A stretch of DNA of 7,926 nt from assembly GCA_021828635.1 (NCBI GenBank), contig JAJZEJ010000471.1:1-7926 (forward strand), in the 5' to 3' direction. Numbering within the stretch: the first letter of the stretch is position 1; the number at the start of each line of letters is the position of its first letter. The notes beneath the pieces were generated by a model. That model saw nothing but the letters and a program-made list of their open reading frames with translations, had not been told where the DNA came from and searched no databases. This DNA comes from Chloroflexota bacterium. Lineage in GTDB: Bacteria > Chloroflexota > Ktedonobacteria > Ktedonobacterales > Ktedonobacteraceae. The position numbers were made by a program, and so were the translations under genes. Positions 1 to 6,911 of the stretch are shown piece after piece.

Positions 1-147
1 TGTCGAGTTTGAAGCGGTTTATTATCAAGAAGTGCAACATTGACTTTGGGGTTGGTCTAGTATCTGGGGTTCACTCCAAAGAGCAGACCTTCGACACCAG
101 CTAAGAAAAATCAACAGAACCTTTGGAGATAAGCTCCCTCAAATATA

Positions 148-195
148 AAAAAGCTAGCCAGAAAAGCTATTACAAACTTTTTCGGCTAGCTTTTT
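148..195. terminator. Bidirectional intrinsic terminator closing the met operon
   Basis: A perfect 12-bp inverted repeat, AAAAAGCTAGCC at 148-159 and GGCTAGCTTTTT at 184-195, encloses a 24-nt loop. Each strand has a GC-containing stem followed by a T run. On the minus strand the T run continues into an AT-rich tail (TTTTTTATATTT), just after the asd stop codon, so it very likely ends the met transcript. On the plus strand it would stop anything entering from the left edge. No gene is recognised in bases 1-147. Confidence 0.85.
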
Positions 196-210
196 AGAAG
201 CAGGGTGTTT

Positions 211-1287
211 TTATATAATTCCCTGGCTCACGCACAATTCGGCATTCAGCACCGAGCCACCGGCGGCACCGCGAATGGTGTTGTGGGCGAGCATGACGAA
301 TTTGTAGCTCAGGATAGGACAGGGGCGCAGACGACCAAGTGTGACGCTCATGCCATTGCCTGCATCACGGTCACGAACTGTTTGCGGGCGGTCGATCTCA
401 CGCCGATAGAGCAGGGCATGCGTGGGTGCGCTGGGCAGCTTGAGTTGTTGTGGCTCCGGCGTGTAGCTCTCCCAGGCTGCGATGATCTCCTCTACGCTGG
501 CAGAATGCTCAAGCTCGATGCTGGCACACTCTAAATGGCCCTCGCGTGTTGGCACACGATTACAATGTGCGCTGACCACCATCGGCGCATCGACGAAGCC
601 CTGTCCCTCTTGCCACGTGCCGAGCATCTTGAGCGTCTCGCTTTCCAACTTCTCCTCTTCACCGCCAATATACGGAATGACGTTATCAAGGATGTCATAC
701 GAGGGCAGACCTGGATAACCAGCGCCAGAGATGGCCTGCATTGTTGTAATCATAACCTTGCGCACGCCGAATTGCTGCTGAATTGGCTTGAGTGCCATCA
801 CGAGCGGGGTTGCCGAACAGTTGGCGTTGGTGACGATGCAGCCGGACCAACCGCGCCGCTTGCGCTGTTCCAGCACGGCGGCGGCATGATCGGCGTTGAC
901 CTCTGGAATCAGCAGTGGCACATCGGGCGTCATACGATAGTTTTTGGCGTTGCTAAAGACGTTGATGCCAGCCTGGGCCAGTGCCAGTTCGACCTCACCA
1001 GCCGCCTCGCCTGGGAGGGCCGAGAAGGCAATCTTGACGCCGGAAAGTGCCTCTGGTCGGCATGGCACGACCGGCAAGCTGGCTACGGAGGTCGGTAGCT
1101 CGCTATTGGGCAAGCGCCAGCTGGTGGCTGCGGCATAGGGACGCCCATCATGCTTCTCTGAGGCCGCGACGGCGACCAGCTCGAACCAGGGATGGTCTTG
1201 CAGCAATTCGATGAAGCGTTGCCCGACCATGCCGGTTGCGCCCAGTACAGCGACGGGGATACGCGATGATGGTACAGCTTGAGACAT
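211..1287 (-). CDS. asd: Aspartate-semialdehyde dehydrogenase, archaeal/fungal-type
   Basis: This enzyme reduces aspartyl phosphate to aspartate semialdehyde with NADPH, the second step of the aspartate pathway to methionine, threonine, isoleucine and lysine; it is cytosolic. The 358-residue protein opens with the Rossmann signature GATGMVGQ (16-23). The catalytic cysteine is C157 in TNANCSATPL. A GGEEEKLE segment (208-215) matches the substrate-binding stretch, and the CNRVPTREGH region (242-251) supplies the probable catalytic histidine H251. The NANCSATPL and CNRVP motifs point to the branch found in archaea, fungi and some bacteria rather than the E. coli-like branch. Length is normal for that branch. 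The ATG shares one base with the TAA of the upstream aspartate kinase, and a strong GGGAGG lies 7 nt before it, so the start is well supported and translation is probably coupled. It is the last gene of the operon. Confidence 0.96.
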   Translation of the reverse strand: MSQAVPSSRIPVAVLGATGMVGQRFIELLQDHPWFELVAVAASEKHDGRPYAAATSWRLPNSELPTSVASLPVVPCRPEALSGVKIAFSALPGEAAGEVELALAQAGINVFSNAKNYRMTPDVPLLIPEVNADHAAAVLEQRKRRGWSGCIVTNANCSATPLVMALKPIQQQFGVRKVMITTMQAISGAGYPGLPSYDILDNVIPYIGGEEEKLESETLKMLGTWQEGQGFVDAPMVVSAHCNRVPTREGHLECASIELEHSASVEEIIAAWESYTPEPQQLKLPSAPTHALLYRREIDRPQTVRDRDAGNGMSVTLGRLRPCPILSYKFVMLAHNTIRGAAGGSVLNAELCVSQGII

Positions 1288-2765
1288 TAGCGGACCTCCC
1301 GTTTTCTTTCACGCTGTGTGTGTGCATGACGCACTAATGGAATAACCGGCGCGATCAGGTCACGGTGCAGACAACGCAGGGCGCGTTCGCTATCTTTATC
1401 GGCCACGATGAGCGTGATGCCAAGCTCTGACGCGCCCTGTGTGACGACGGGGATACGTTCGCGGGCTAGTGCAGTCACGGCGCGGGCGGGACTCATCGGG
1501 TCGGCGATGAAGCCAGAGCCGATGCAGGCACAAGCCGCCAAGCCCTTGCGTGCGCGTACCTGCCACTCATTGTTGTCCATGTTGTGTTGTAACAAGGCTA
1601 CTACAGTATCGGCGGCTTGTTCCTCGACCACAAAAGAGAGATGATGGCCGGATGAAGAGCAGATGGCAACCGGTGCGGCTCCGGCACGCGCAGCCAATTC
1701 AAAGACCTGACCCGCGTTCTCCGGCGCTCCAAACAGGTCGGTACTTTCAACGGTAATCAGGGCCAGACGGCGGCGAATGGTGATGGCGGTAGCGCCGCCG
1801 GGGATATGGCCCTCTGACCCGACGATGGTGCCGCGCACCTGTGGGCGGAAGGTATTGCGCACACGCACAGGAATATGGCGTGGCGCAATCGGGATCAGCG
1901 TGCGTGGATGTAGCACTTTTGCGCCGAACCACGAGAGACGTGCGGCCTCGGCATACGAGAGGCTGGGTAAGAGACGCGCATTGGCAACCAAACGTGGGTC
2001 AGCCGTCAGCACGCCATCGACATCGGTATAGATTGTGACTTCCGCGCAATCGAGGGCAGCTCCGATGACTGTTGCCGAATAATCCGAGCCGTTACGGCCA
2101 AGCGTAACGACGTGACCGGTTAGGGTGCGCCCAATAAAACCGGCGGCAACGGGTACAATGCCGCGCTCCACCAGGGGATAGACGAGTGCTTGTGCTTTGG
2201 CGCGGGTCTCGTCGGTTAGTGGGTCTGCGCCAATCACTGTGCCAGGAGCCGCACTCCCATGTGGCTGCTCAGTAACGATGATCTCTTGCCGAATCGCTTC
2301 AGCCTCAATGCCCAGGTCACATGCGGCTCCGGCGACGATCAAGATAGAGAGCCGCTCGCCCCACGAGGCGACTGCGGCGGTTGGCAAGGTGAGATCGTGT
2401 CCTTGCTTGCTCGCGTGACGCAAGGTGGCAATATCATCGCTCAGCCGTGTTAGTGCGCTTTCTAAGTCGCGGCGCACCCCTGTTTGGCGCTCGGTATTCT
2501 GAATAGCCTGCGTAATCGCGTCAAAATGCTTCTGACGCAACGCGGTACATTCCTGTTCGCACATTGCGTCCTCACCAGTGCTAGCATAGCGTGCAATGCG
2601 CAGCAGTTGATCGGTAATGCCGGACATGGCTGAGACGACGACGACAGGAAAATGCTCTTCAGGCTCGCTACGGGTGGTGGCAATAATGCTTGCCACCTGC
2701 CGGATGCGTTCACCGTTGCCTACAGACGTACCACCAAATTTAAGTACACTGACTGAACCTCTCAT
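1287..2765 (-). CDS. lysC: Aspartate kinase (monofunctional, tandem ACT domains)
   Basis: It phosphorylates aspartate to 4-aspartyl phosphate, the committed step of the aspartate pathway. Numbered from the ATG ending at 2765 (492 aa), the kinase domain opens with KFGGTSV (9-15) and has GRNGSDYSA (223-231, a variant of the usual GRGGSD), YTDVDGV (246-252) and FGAKVLHP (280-287). Two ACT regulatory domains follow at about 334-403 and 409-471, so feedback inhibition by lysine or threonine is likely. There is no homoserine dehydrogenase fusion. An ATG ending at 2792 would add MEKDAGGFI, but it has no ribosome site and sits directly after a 12-bp hairpin. The inner ATG has a weak GGTGG nearby and puts the KFGGTS motif at its usual distance from the start, so I prefer it with moderate certainty. 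The symbol names the family; its place in a methionine operon suggests an isozyme for homoserine supply. Confidence 0.93.
   Translation of the reverse strand: MRGSVSVLKFGGTSVGNGERIRQVASIIATTRSEPEEHFPVVVVSAMSGITDQLLRIARYASTGEDAMCEQECTALRQKHFDAITQAIQNTERQTGVRRDLESALTRLSDDIATLRHASKQGHDLTLPTAAVASWGERLSILIVAGAACDLGIEAEAIRQEIIVTEQPHGSAAPGTVIGADPLTDETRAKAQALVYPLVERGIVPVAAGFIGRTLTGHVVTLGRNGSDYSATVIGAALDCAEVTIYTDVDGVLTADPRLVANARLLPSLSYAEAARLSWFGAKVLHPRTLIPIAPRHIPVRVRNTFRPQVRGTIVGSEGHIPGGATAITIRRRLALITVESTDLFGAPENAGQVFELAARAGAAPVAICSSSGHHLSFVVEEQAADTVVALLQHNMDNNEWQVRARKGLAACACIGSGFIADPMSPARAVTALARERIPVVTQGASELGITLIVADKDSERALRCLHRDLIAPVIPLVRHAHTQRERKREVR
1295..1300 (-). promoter_or_regulatory. Shine-Dalgarno of asd, inside the kinase gene
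   Basis: GGGAGG lies 7 nt upstream of the asd ATG and within the last codons of the aspartate kinase gene. Together with the one-base TAATG stop/start overlap it fixes the asd start and suggests translational coupling, which would keep kinase and dehydrogenase in step. Confidence 0.75.
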
Positions 2766-2795
2766 GATAAAACCACCAGCATCCTTTTCCATGTG

Positions 2796-2824
2796 GGTCT
2801 TGCACGAATGACTCGTGCAAGACC
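2796..2824 (-). other. Perfect 12-bp hairpin between metY and aspartate kinase
   Basis: GGTCTTGCACGA (2796-2807) and its exact complement (2813-2824) flank a 5-nt loop. The hairpin fills most of the gap after the metY stop codon and lies about 30 nt before the preferred kinase start. No T run follows it on either strand, so it is not a standard intrinsic terminator. It could be an mRNA-stabilising or processing element that sets the ratio of the met genes to the kinase-asd pair, or a partial terminator. The structure is plain in the sequence; its role is a guess. Confidence 0.6.
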
Positions 2825-2837
2825 ATAAAGCGAACGA

Positions 2838-4226
<1,389 letters not shown>

Positions 4227-5477
4227 TTAATCCGTTACAATCTGGTATAGGGCATCGGTCATTTGCTGCCATTCTTTGAGGAAAGCATCGTGGCCGTGCG
4301 GCGAGTCAAGTTCTATATAAGTGGCGTCTCCGCCGAGAGAACGCACGCGATTGGCGAGCCAGCGCACATGCGCGGCTGGAAAGAGAAAATCTGAACGGAT
4401 ACCGACGAATAAGGCTTTGCCGCGCAAACGGCGTAGCGCCTCATCTAGCGATGCATAACCCTCGCTGACATCATAGAGATCCATTGCGCGGCTGAGATAC
4501 AAGTAGCTATTGGCATCGAAGCGATGCGCGAGTTGTTCTCCTTGATAATACAGGTAGCCTTCAACATCAAAGCGTTCGCCAAGATCGTTTGCCCCACTGG
4601 GTGAAGTCACGGCTGTATTGCGTGCCAGTTTACGAGAGAAGCGTAATTCCATCGCTTCTTCGCTCTGATAGGTGATCATAGCGAGCATGCGTGCGATAGC
4701 CAACCCCGTCGTTGGTCCCTGTTCGGCTGCGTAATCGCCATCCTGCCAGGACGGATCGGCCATGATCGCCTGCCTCTCAACCTCGCTAAAGGCCACGGCT
4801 TGCGCTGTAAGGGCTGCTGTCGCCGCGATGACTGCCACTTTGCGCACCATGTCGGGGTAGGTGACGGCCCATTCTAACGCTTGCTGACCACCAATGGAGC
4901 CGCCAACGACGAGAGCTAATTCTTGTACACCCAGATAATCTAGCAATGCGTGTTGCGCATGTACCATGTCACGAATGGTAATCACCGGAAAGCGCATGCC
5001 ATATGGACGCTCTGTGCGCGGGTCTGGCGAAGAAGGGCCGGTGCTGCCGTAGCAACTGCCCAGCACATTCGAGCAGATCACGAAGTAGCGCGTAGTGTCG
5101 ATGGGACGCCCTGGACCGATTAAGGGGTTCCACCACGCGATTTTCGTATCATCTGGATGCTCAGCGTCATGGGCGTGGGCGCTACCAGTGAGGGCATGTG
5201 TGATGAGTATGGCATTTGTTCCCTCTGCGTTAAGCGTTCCCCACGTCTCATAGGCTACCGTGACCGGTCCGAACTGCCCACCGCGCTGCAATGGCAGGTT
5301 GTCGAAGGTATAGGTCGCGTTCCGGTAAGCAGGCAGGGTACCCGTGGGCATGGCACCCACAAGGGGTGTCACTACAGGTAGTGGCATCCCTTGTGGGTGC
5401 CATGCCTGCGTGTTCGGCGTTGTATGCGCCTTTGCCCGAACTACCTGTTTATGCGGTGTCTCATATTGTATCACCAT
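4227..5477 (-). CDS. metX: Homoserine O-acetyltransferase with N-terminal extension
   Basis: It transfers acetyl from acetyl-CoA to homoserine, committing it to methionine; cytosolic alpha/beta-hydrolase fold. Family motifs begin at about residue 53 (ATYTFDNLPLQRGG). Others are THALTGSAHA (93-102), NVLGSCYGSTGP (137-148), the nucleophile elbow GGSIGGQQALEW with S194, IRSDFLFP with D363, and SPHGHDAFL with H396 as probable catalytic histidine. At 416 residues it is some 40 longer than usual. The extra part is an N-terminal extension partly encoded by a 60-bp palindrome (residues about 24-44). The start at 5477 is supported by an excellent Shine-Dalgarno; internal ATGs at M31 and M43 lack one. 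A succinyltransferase activity cannot be excluded from sequence alone, but the MetY partner fits acetylation. It is the first gene behind a tandem SAM-I/T-box leader. Confidence 0.95.
   Translation of the reverse strand: MVIQYETPHKQVVRAKAHTTPNTQAWHPQGMPLPVVTPLVGAMPTGTLPAYRNATYTFDNLPLQRGGQFGPVTVAYETWGTLNAEGTNAILITHALTGSAHAHDAEHPDDTKIAWWNPLIGPGRPIDTTRYFVICSNVLGSCYGSTGPSSPDPRTERPYGMRFPVITIRDMVHAQHALLDYLGVQELALVVGGSIGGQQALEWAVTYPDMVRKVAVIAATAALTAQAVAFSEVERQAIMADPSWQDGDYAAEQGPTTGLAIARMLAMITYQSEEAMELRFSRKLARNTAVTSPSGANDLGERFDVEGYLYYQGEQLAHRFDANSYLYLSRAMDLYDVSEGYASLDEALRRLRGKALFVGIRSDFLFPAAHVRWLANRVRSLGGDATYIELDSPHGHDAFLKEWQQMTDALYQIVTD
5347..5406. repeat. 60-bp near-perfect palindrome within the metX coding region
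   Basis: Arms GGCATGGCACCCACAAGGG (5347-5365) and its exact complement (5388-5406) are joined by an inner part that also pairs except at two positions, leaving a 2-nt centre: 28 of 30 pairs match. It is 60 bp long, a multiple of three, and read in frame it encodes about residues 24-44 of MetX, before the conserved fold. A related half copy lies at 5759-5783, which suggests a dispersed, possibly mobile, non-autonomous palindromic element similar in behaviour to Rickettsia palindromic elements. Whether it spread by transposition cannot be judged from this window. Confidence 0.8.
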
Positions 5478-5485
5478 CGCATACG

Positions 5486-5494
5486 CTCCCTTCT
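5486..5494 (-). promoter_or_regulatory. Shine-Dalgarno deciding the metX start
   Basis: AGAAGGGAG on the minus strand lies 8 nt before the ATG at 5477 and about 20 nt after the T-box terminator U-run. Its quality and spacing support translation from this ATG, which means the palindromic repeat just inside the gene is translated. Confidence 0.75.
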
Positions 5495-5515
5495 AAAAAA
5501 CTGAAAAATGAGTAC

Positions 5516-5549
5516 AAAAAAACCCCTCTACCCAGCAGGGGCGAGGGGT
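5516..5549 (-). terminator. Intrinsic terminator of the T-box leader
   Basis: On the minus strand ACCCCTC (5549-5543) pairs with GAGGGGT (5528-5522), with an inner GCCC/GGGT extension over a short loop, followed by a run of seven T (5522-5516). Its 5' arm overlaps the segment needed by the T-box antiterminator, so the two structures exclude each other. It lies about 40 nt before the metX start codon. Confidence 0.88.
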
Positions 5550-5758
5550 AAACGTCTTCGCGGTACCACCCTGGTTTGCCAGCATCTCACGATACTGACC
5601 TTTTGAGTCGGAAATGATGTCTCTCTTTCAAGTTGCTATACACGGGCAAGGCGGACACGGTCAGATGCCGTGAAACTGGTGGAATCGGCCCCTACATCAT
5701 ATTCTGACTCTGGCCTGTAACGTGGCTATACGGCATGATCTACTCGCCTGCTCGTTCA

Positions 5759-5783
5759 GGGTACCCACAAGGGATACCCCTAC
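5759..5783. repeat. Half copy of the metX palindromic repeat, inside the T-box leader
   Basis: By hand alignment this 25-bp stretch matches one arm and inner part of the 5347-5406 palindrome at 21 of 25 positions, including the shared core ACCCACAAGGGAT. It lies in the T-box leader between Stem I (which ends near 5810) and the downstream hairpins, a region of variable length in T-boxes, so it may be tolerated there. The opposing arm is not visible, so it looks like a decayed or single-arm copy. Confidence 0.65.
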
Positions 5784-5948
5784 AATTAATGGTTTTCAAT
5801 CTGCGACTCAGAGGTCATATTCAACGTCGGTGTGGTGCTGACATCGCAGCAACGTCAACTCTCTGGAACCATCCGTCTCGTTTACTCGTCCTCTTCAGTG
5901 TCGTTTCATTGTTAACTTGACTTGTAAGGTACACAATGTGCAGCGCAA

Positions 5949-5974
5949 TAAAAAACCCCTGCATAGTCAGGGGT
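5949..5974 (-). terminator. Intrinsic terminator of the SAM-I riboswitch
   Basis: ACCCCTG (5974-5968) pairs perfectly with CAGGGGT (5961-5955) around a 6-nt loop and is followed by TTTTTTAT. Its CCCCT arm (5973-5969) can alternatively pair with AGGGG (6000-5996) at the 3' side of the aptamer P1 helix. That is the antiterminator arrangement expected of a SAM-off switch. Confidence 0.9.
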
Positions 5975-5996
5975 CTGGCGTCTGGTGCGCTCATTC

Positions 5997-6103
5997 CCCT
6001 CATCTTGCGGAATATTCCGCCGGAATTGGCACCCTTCCTGCATCTTCGCAAGCGGGTTGCCGGGCTTCGTCGGGCCGTTTCCCTCCACCTCTCTTGATGA
6101 GAG
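5997..6103 (-). promoter_or_regulatory. SAM-I (S-box) riboswitch aptamer
   Basis: It binds S-adenosylmethionine and, by family precedent, causes transcription termination when SAM is abundant. On the minus strand the order of conserved elements is P1 5' strand CTCTCATC (6103-6096), the core AGAGAGGTGGAGGGA followed by GGCCC and GAAGCCCGGCAACC, the P3 region GGTGCCAATTCC (6033-6022), a P4 hairpin GCGGAA-TA-TTCCGC (6020-6007), and P1 3' strand GATGAGGG (6004-5997). The 107-nt size is typical. The expression platform is the terminator at 5949-5974. It comes first in the leader, about 40 nt after the predicted transcription start, and is followed by an independent T-box, so it is the upstream of two serial switches controlling metX-metY-lysC-asd. 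Confidence 0.94.
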
Positions 6104-6148
6104 CATCTCTGCACATATTTGGTTGTGAATGTGATAGTTGTTTTCCAC

Positions 6149-6178
6149 AGTATACCCAATGATAGTTGCAGATGTCAA
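6149..6178 (-). promoter_or_regulatory. Promoter of the met leader and operon
   Basis: On the minus strand a consensus -35 TTGACA (6178-6173) is followed after 18 bp by -10 TATACT (6154-6149), a good match to a housekeeping sigma site. The predicted start falls near the A residues at 6144-6141, about 40 nt before the SAM-I P1 helix and about 665 nt before the metX ATG. No comparably good promoter was seen between the two riboswitches. Confidence 0.8.
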
Positions 6179-6179
6179 G

Positions 6180-6521
6180 GCAAATTTGGTATCAATCTAT
6201 GTGCAAATTATACACAGTTAGTCTGATACTACTGACATGCAACCATTTTGACTTTTCCTGGTATCTACCTAAAGAAATGGATATACCTTCTGAGGAAGAG
6301 GATATAAAAGTGTTTAAGAGGCCGTAGAACCAAAAGTAGCATCCTCGACACATTCCAAACCTAAGAACAAAGTTGAGCCTATAGCAAGAAGTCCTAAAAT
6401 GCTATTTTAGACAGACATGGTGTCGAAGGACATGCTATAATAGTGCGTGTATGTGCGTTCCATATGCATGTGCATGATGGTACTCATAAGTAGCTCAAGT
6501 GAGGGAAGCAGGTCTGATGGC
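6180..6521. other. Divergent intergenic region, AT-rich, no gene seen
   Basis: About 340 bp separates the met promoter from the response-regulator gene. I see no convincing coding frame here. It holds a short inverted repeat GTATCA (6189-6194)/TGATAC (6224-6229) just upstream of the met -35, and two direct copies of GGATATA (6279-6285 and 6300-6306) spaced 21 bp, which could be an operator. The plus-strand promoter candidate is listed separately. An upstream ATG at 6447 would extend the regulator, but the added residues do not resemble a receiver domain. Confidence 0.5.
6412..6441 (+). promoter_or_regulatory. Candidate promoter for the response regulator and plsX
   Basis: A perfect -10 hexamer TATAAT (6436-6441) is preceded at 18 bp by CAGACA (6412-6417), which matches TTGACA at four positions. 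It lies about 80 bp before the regulator ATG, giving a short leader. The weak -35 lowers certainty. Confidence 0.5.
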
Positions 6522-6911
6522 ATGGCAAAGAAAATATTAATAATGGATGATGAACCGACGATTGCTGATCTGCTGACAGAGGCATTGGCGGACGAAGGCT
6601 ATGAGACATACATGATGACGCAGAGCGTGCGCTTCTATGACGCGGTGCGCGAGCATCAACCCGACTTGATCTTGCTGGATATAATGATGCCCTACCTGGA
6701 TGGGCGCGACGAACTAAAATTGATGCGGATGGGCGCAACCGATCACCCCATTCCAGTTATCATTGTCACCGCTTATTTAGAGGCGGGCCGCGAGGAACAA
6801 GAGTTTCGGGACGCAGGCGTGGTGCAGATTGTCTATAAGCCGTTTGACCTGGATAAATTGGTCGATCTTGTCAAAAAGACGATTGGTGAACCCGAAGGGA
6901 GAATGGCATGA
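6522..6911 (+). CDS. Stand-alone receiver-domain response regulator
   Basis: This is a 129-residue, single-domain CheY/Spo0F-like protein that should accept a phosphoryl group from a histidine kinase not in the window. The acidic pair is D9-D10, followed by E11 (MDDEPT). The phosphorylation site is D53 in LILLDIMMPYLDG, the switch threonine is T83 in VIIVTAY, and the conserved lysine is K106 in VYKPFD; the catalytic set is complete. The domain fills the protein and no DNA-binding domain follows, so its output must be by protein contact or phosphorelay. I chose the ATG at 6522 because the alternative at 6447 adds 25 residues of non-receiver sequence (serine-rich and methionine-rich) and the purine-rich GAGGGAAGCAGG lies just upstream of 6522. 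The stop overlaps the plsX start by 4 bp (ATGA), so the two are co-translated. Its partner and target are unknown. Confidence 0.92.
   Translation: MAKKILIMDDEPTIADLLTEALADEGYETYMMTQSVRFYDAVREHQPDLILLDIMMPYLDGRDELKLMRMGATDHPIPVIIVTAYLEAGREEQEFRDAGVVQIVYKPFDLDKLVDLVKKTIGEPEGRMA

Larger units (their letters stand above)
5516..5894 (-). promoter_or_regulatory. T-box riboswitch, probable tRNA-Met specificity
   Basis: A tRNA-sensing leader that should allow transcription into metX when the cognate tRNA is uncharged. The invariant T-box AGGGTGGTACCGCG is at 5572-5559. Its TGGT complements an ACCA tRNA end, hence a discriminator A as in tRNA-Met. Stem I runs 5894-5810: AGAGG (5894-5890) pairs with CCTCT (5814-5810), a GAGTA strand lies opposite the specifier loop, and AACG/CGTT closes above it. 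The specifier reads ATG at 5818-5816, followed by purine A and then directly by the lower stem, as in the family. TAT (Tyr), one frame away, is less well placed. A further hairpin CACGG/CCGTG lies at 5656-5672. The CCCCT at 5548-5544 can pair with AGGG of the T-box (antiterminator) or with the terminator arm. A repeat fragment is inserted in the linker. The downstream metX gene supports methionine. Confidence 0.9.

Noticed and set aside
3..104. Plus-strand frame open from the left edge to a TAA at 102-104, possibly the end of an upstream gene
   Set aside because: The 33 codons show no recognisable C-terminus and this length is expected by chance. The bidirectional terminator downstream is compatible with a gene there but does not prove one.
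535..1098. 187-residue open frame on the plus strand, antisense to asd
   Set aside because: It lies entirely opposite a well-supported asd gene, shows no recognisable domain, and is explained by the codon bias of the real gene.
5735..5920. 61-residue plus-strand open frame over the T-box leader
   Set aside because: It is antisense to Stem I and the repeat fragment, with no ribosome site worth noting. The GYPQG-like peptide comes from the repeat.
5901..5948. A second promoter between the SAM-I terminator and the T-box (TTGTGT with a TTAACAAT-like -10)
   Set aside because: Both elements are poor matches and the spacing is short. The region looks like a linker, though a weak bypass promoter cannot be excluded.
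5821..6178. Minus-strand open frames of 88 and 112 residues in the met leader
   Set aside because: They run through the SAM-I aptamer, its terminator and the T-box Stem I. The RNA structures explain the conservation, and the peptides look like nothing known.
6447..6521. Upstream extension of the response regulator from the ATG at 6447
   Set aside because: The extra 25 residues precede the canonical receiver start, resemble no domain, and begin only about 6 nt after the TATAAT box. The ATG at 6522 fits the family.
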